Source of the DNA: Mucilaginibacter endophyticus | GTDB taxonomy: Bacteria > Bacteroidota > Bacteroidia > Sphingobacteriales > Sphingobacteriaceae | DNA length: 64,000 bases | Direction: 5' to 3' | Assembly: GCF_003351025.1 (NCBI RefSeq) | Contig: NZ_QPCG01000002.1 | Location: 868,001 to 932,000 of the forward strand | Shown here: positions 62,960 through 64,000 of the stretch, one piece after another | How positions within the stretch are numbered: position 1 is the first letter of the stretch | Layout of the letters: each line of letters opens with the position of its first letter | The notes under the pieces: model-generated | Seen by the model: the letters and a program-made list of their open reading frames with translations, nothing else | The model's database searches: none | Told to the model about the DNA's origin: nothing | Program-made: the position numbers and the translations under genes

Positions 62960-64000
62960 ATGAAAAAAGTAGTATTAGCTTATAGCGGAGGTTTAGATAC
63001 CTCATTTTGCTGTATTTATTTAACACAGGATCTTGGTTATGAGGTTCATTCGGTTATTGTAAATACCGGCGGTTTTAGCGAGGAAGAGTTAAAAGGCGTT
63101 GAAGAACGTGCCTATAAAATGGGCGTTACTTCGCACCATGTGGTTGATGAAACCGAAAACTTCTATAATACCTGTGTACGCTTTTTAATTTACGGTAACG
63201 TATTAAAAAATAACACCTACCCGCTATCAGTAAGTGCCGAACGTGTAAGCCAGGCTACGGCTATCGCTAACTATGCTAAAGAAATTGGTGCCGAATTTGT
63301 TGCCCACGGCAGTACCGGTGCCGGTAACGATCAGGTGCGTTTTGACATGATCTTCAATATCCTTGTTCCGGAAGTAAAGATCATCACCCCTATCCGTGAC
63401 CTGAAACTGAGCCGCGAAGAAGAGATCGAATACCTGAAAAAACATGGTGTTGACATGAACTTCGAAAAAGCCAAATACTCTATCAATAAAGGTATCTGGG
63501 GTACATCAGTTGGTGGTAAAGAAACTTTAACATCAAACCTTGGCCTACCGGAAGAAGCATGGCCTACACAGGTAACTGCATCTGAAGTAAAAGACCTTGT
63601 GCTTACTTTTGAAAAAGGTGAGTTAGTAGCCATAGGTGATGAAAAATATGATCACCCAACCAAAGCTATCCAGGCATTGCAAGCCATCGCACAGCCTTAC
63701 GGCATCGGTCGCGATATTCACGTTGGCGATACTATCATTGGTATTAAAGGTCGTGTAGGCTTTGAAGCCGCTGCTCCAATGGTCATCATTAAAGCTCACC
63801 ATACATTGGAGAAACACGTATTGACCAAATGGCAGCTTACATGGAAAGATCAGTTATCATCTTTTTACGGTAACTGGCTGCATGAAGGTCAGTTCCATGA
63901 CCCTATCATGCGCAACATGGAAGCTTTTTTAACTGATACACAGAAAAATGTTACCGGAAAAGTATTTGTTCAGCTACACCCATATCGCTTCCAGGTAATT
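62960..64000 (+). CDS. argG: Argininosuccinate synthase (partial, runs off window)
   Basis: 347 residues from the ATG at 62960 to the window edge. The ATP pyrophosphatase P-loop AYSGGLDTS lies at residues 7-15, followed by NTGGFSEEEL, HGSTGAGNDQVRFD and SINKGIWG, all argininosuccinate synthase signatures. It joins citrulline and aspartate with ATP in arginine synthesis. The family has about 390-400 residues, so roughly 50 residues are missing at the C-terminus. Confidence 0.97.
   Translation, partial: MKKVVLAYSGGLDTSFCCIYLTQDLGYEVHSVIVNTGGFSEEELKGVEERAYKMGVTSHHVVDETENFYNTCVRFLIYGNVLKNNTYPLSVSAERVSQATAIANYAKEIGAEFVAHGSTGAGNDQVRFDMIFNILVPEVKIITPIRDLKLSREEEIEYLKKHGVDMNFEKAKYSINKGIWGTSVGGKETLTSNLGLPEEAWPTQVTASEVKDLVLTFEKGELVAIGDEKYDHPTKAIQALQAIAQPYGIGRDIHVGDTIIGIKGRVGFEAAAPMVIIKAHHTLEKHVLTKWQLTWKDQLSSFYGNWLHEGQFHDPIMRNMEAFLTDTQKNVTGKVFVQLHPYRFQVI

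Overview
The window reads as chromosome of a Bacteroidota bacterium of the Sphingobacteriaceae type (Mucilaginibacter/Pedobacter-like). The evidence is TAnnTTTG promoter boxes upstream of the SRP RNA, rplU and rnr, a YpdA-type bacillithiol-disulfide reductase, TonB C-terminal-domain proteins, an ECF sigma factor paired with a beta-barrel protein, several families of extragenic palindromes, and gene families and codon use typical of that group. Taxonomy is inferred from these features; no 16S gene is present. No tRNA, rRNA, CRISPR array, prophage or IS transposase was seen.

Layout. 1-3318: a carboxylesterase cut by the window edge, divergent from a NUDIX/winged-helix regulator with a palindromic operator candidate between them, then two VOC proteins and a small ferredoxin-like protein. 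3744-35305: a 31-kb exopolysaccharide (EPS) island holding a receiver protein, a receiver-fused sugar-phosphate transferase, a half-length TolC-like protein, a Wzc-like chain-length/ATPase protein, a Wzy-like polymerase, a hexapeptide acetyltransferase, a Wzx flippase and several glycosyltransferases. NRPS/PKS genes are interleaved with these: an A-T-TE protein followed by an OafA-type acyltransferase, a 2.2-kilo-residue A-T-KS-AT-ACP-aminotransferase protein, a C-A-T-TE protein and an Sfp-type phosphopantetheinyl transferase. An RsbU/RsbV/RsbW-like partner-switching cassette sits in the middle on the opposite strand.

35388-49049: a PBP1C, a lipoprotein, an ECF sigma factor with a protein resembling dual membrane-spanning anti-sigma factors, an exonuclease, a fused peptide-ABC ATPase, RNase R, a polyprenyl diphosphate synthase, two TonB-CTD proteins and an M1 peptidase. 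49317-54216: ribosomal proteins L27 (with an unusual tail) and L21, a dicarboxylate symporter, and a second ECF sigma gene with a recognisable ECF promoter. 54262-57240: an acyltransferase-LytS-LytTR operon with a LytTR-like direct repeat upstream. 57703-61410: DinB, two tandem 2H phosphoesterases, SRP RNA and YpdA. 61538-64000: the start of an arginine operon (GNAT acetyltransferase, then argG, cut by the window end), with a long structured leader encoding a short Arg-rich peptide, and interrupted by a four-helix-bundle gene flanked by perfect inverted repeats.

The most interesting system is the EPS/NRPS-PKS island. One reading is that amino-acid-derived groups are activated on carrier proteins and then either attached to the polysaccharide or released as a small beta-amino-acid/glycine-type product co-regulated with EPS. 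Assignments rest on motifs read by eye; no database search was possible.
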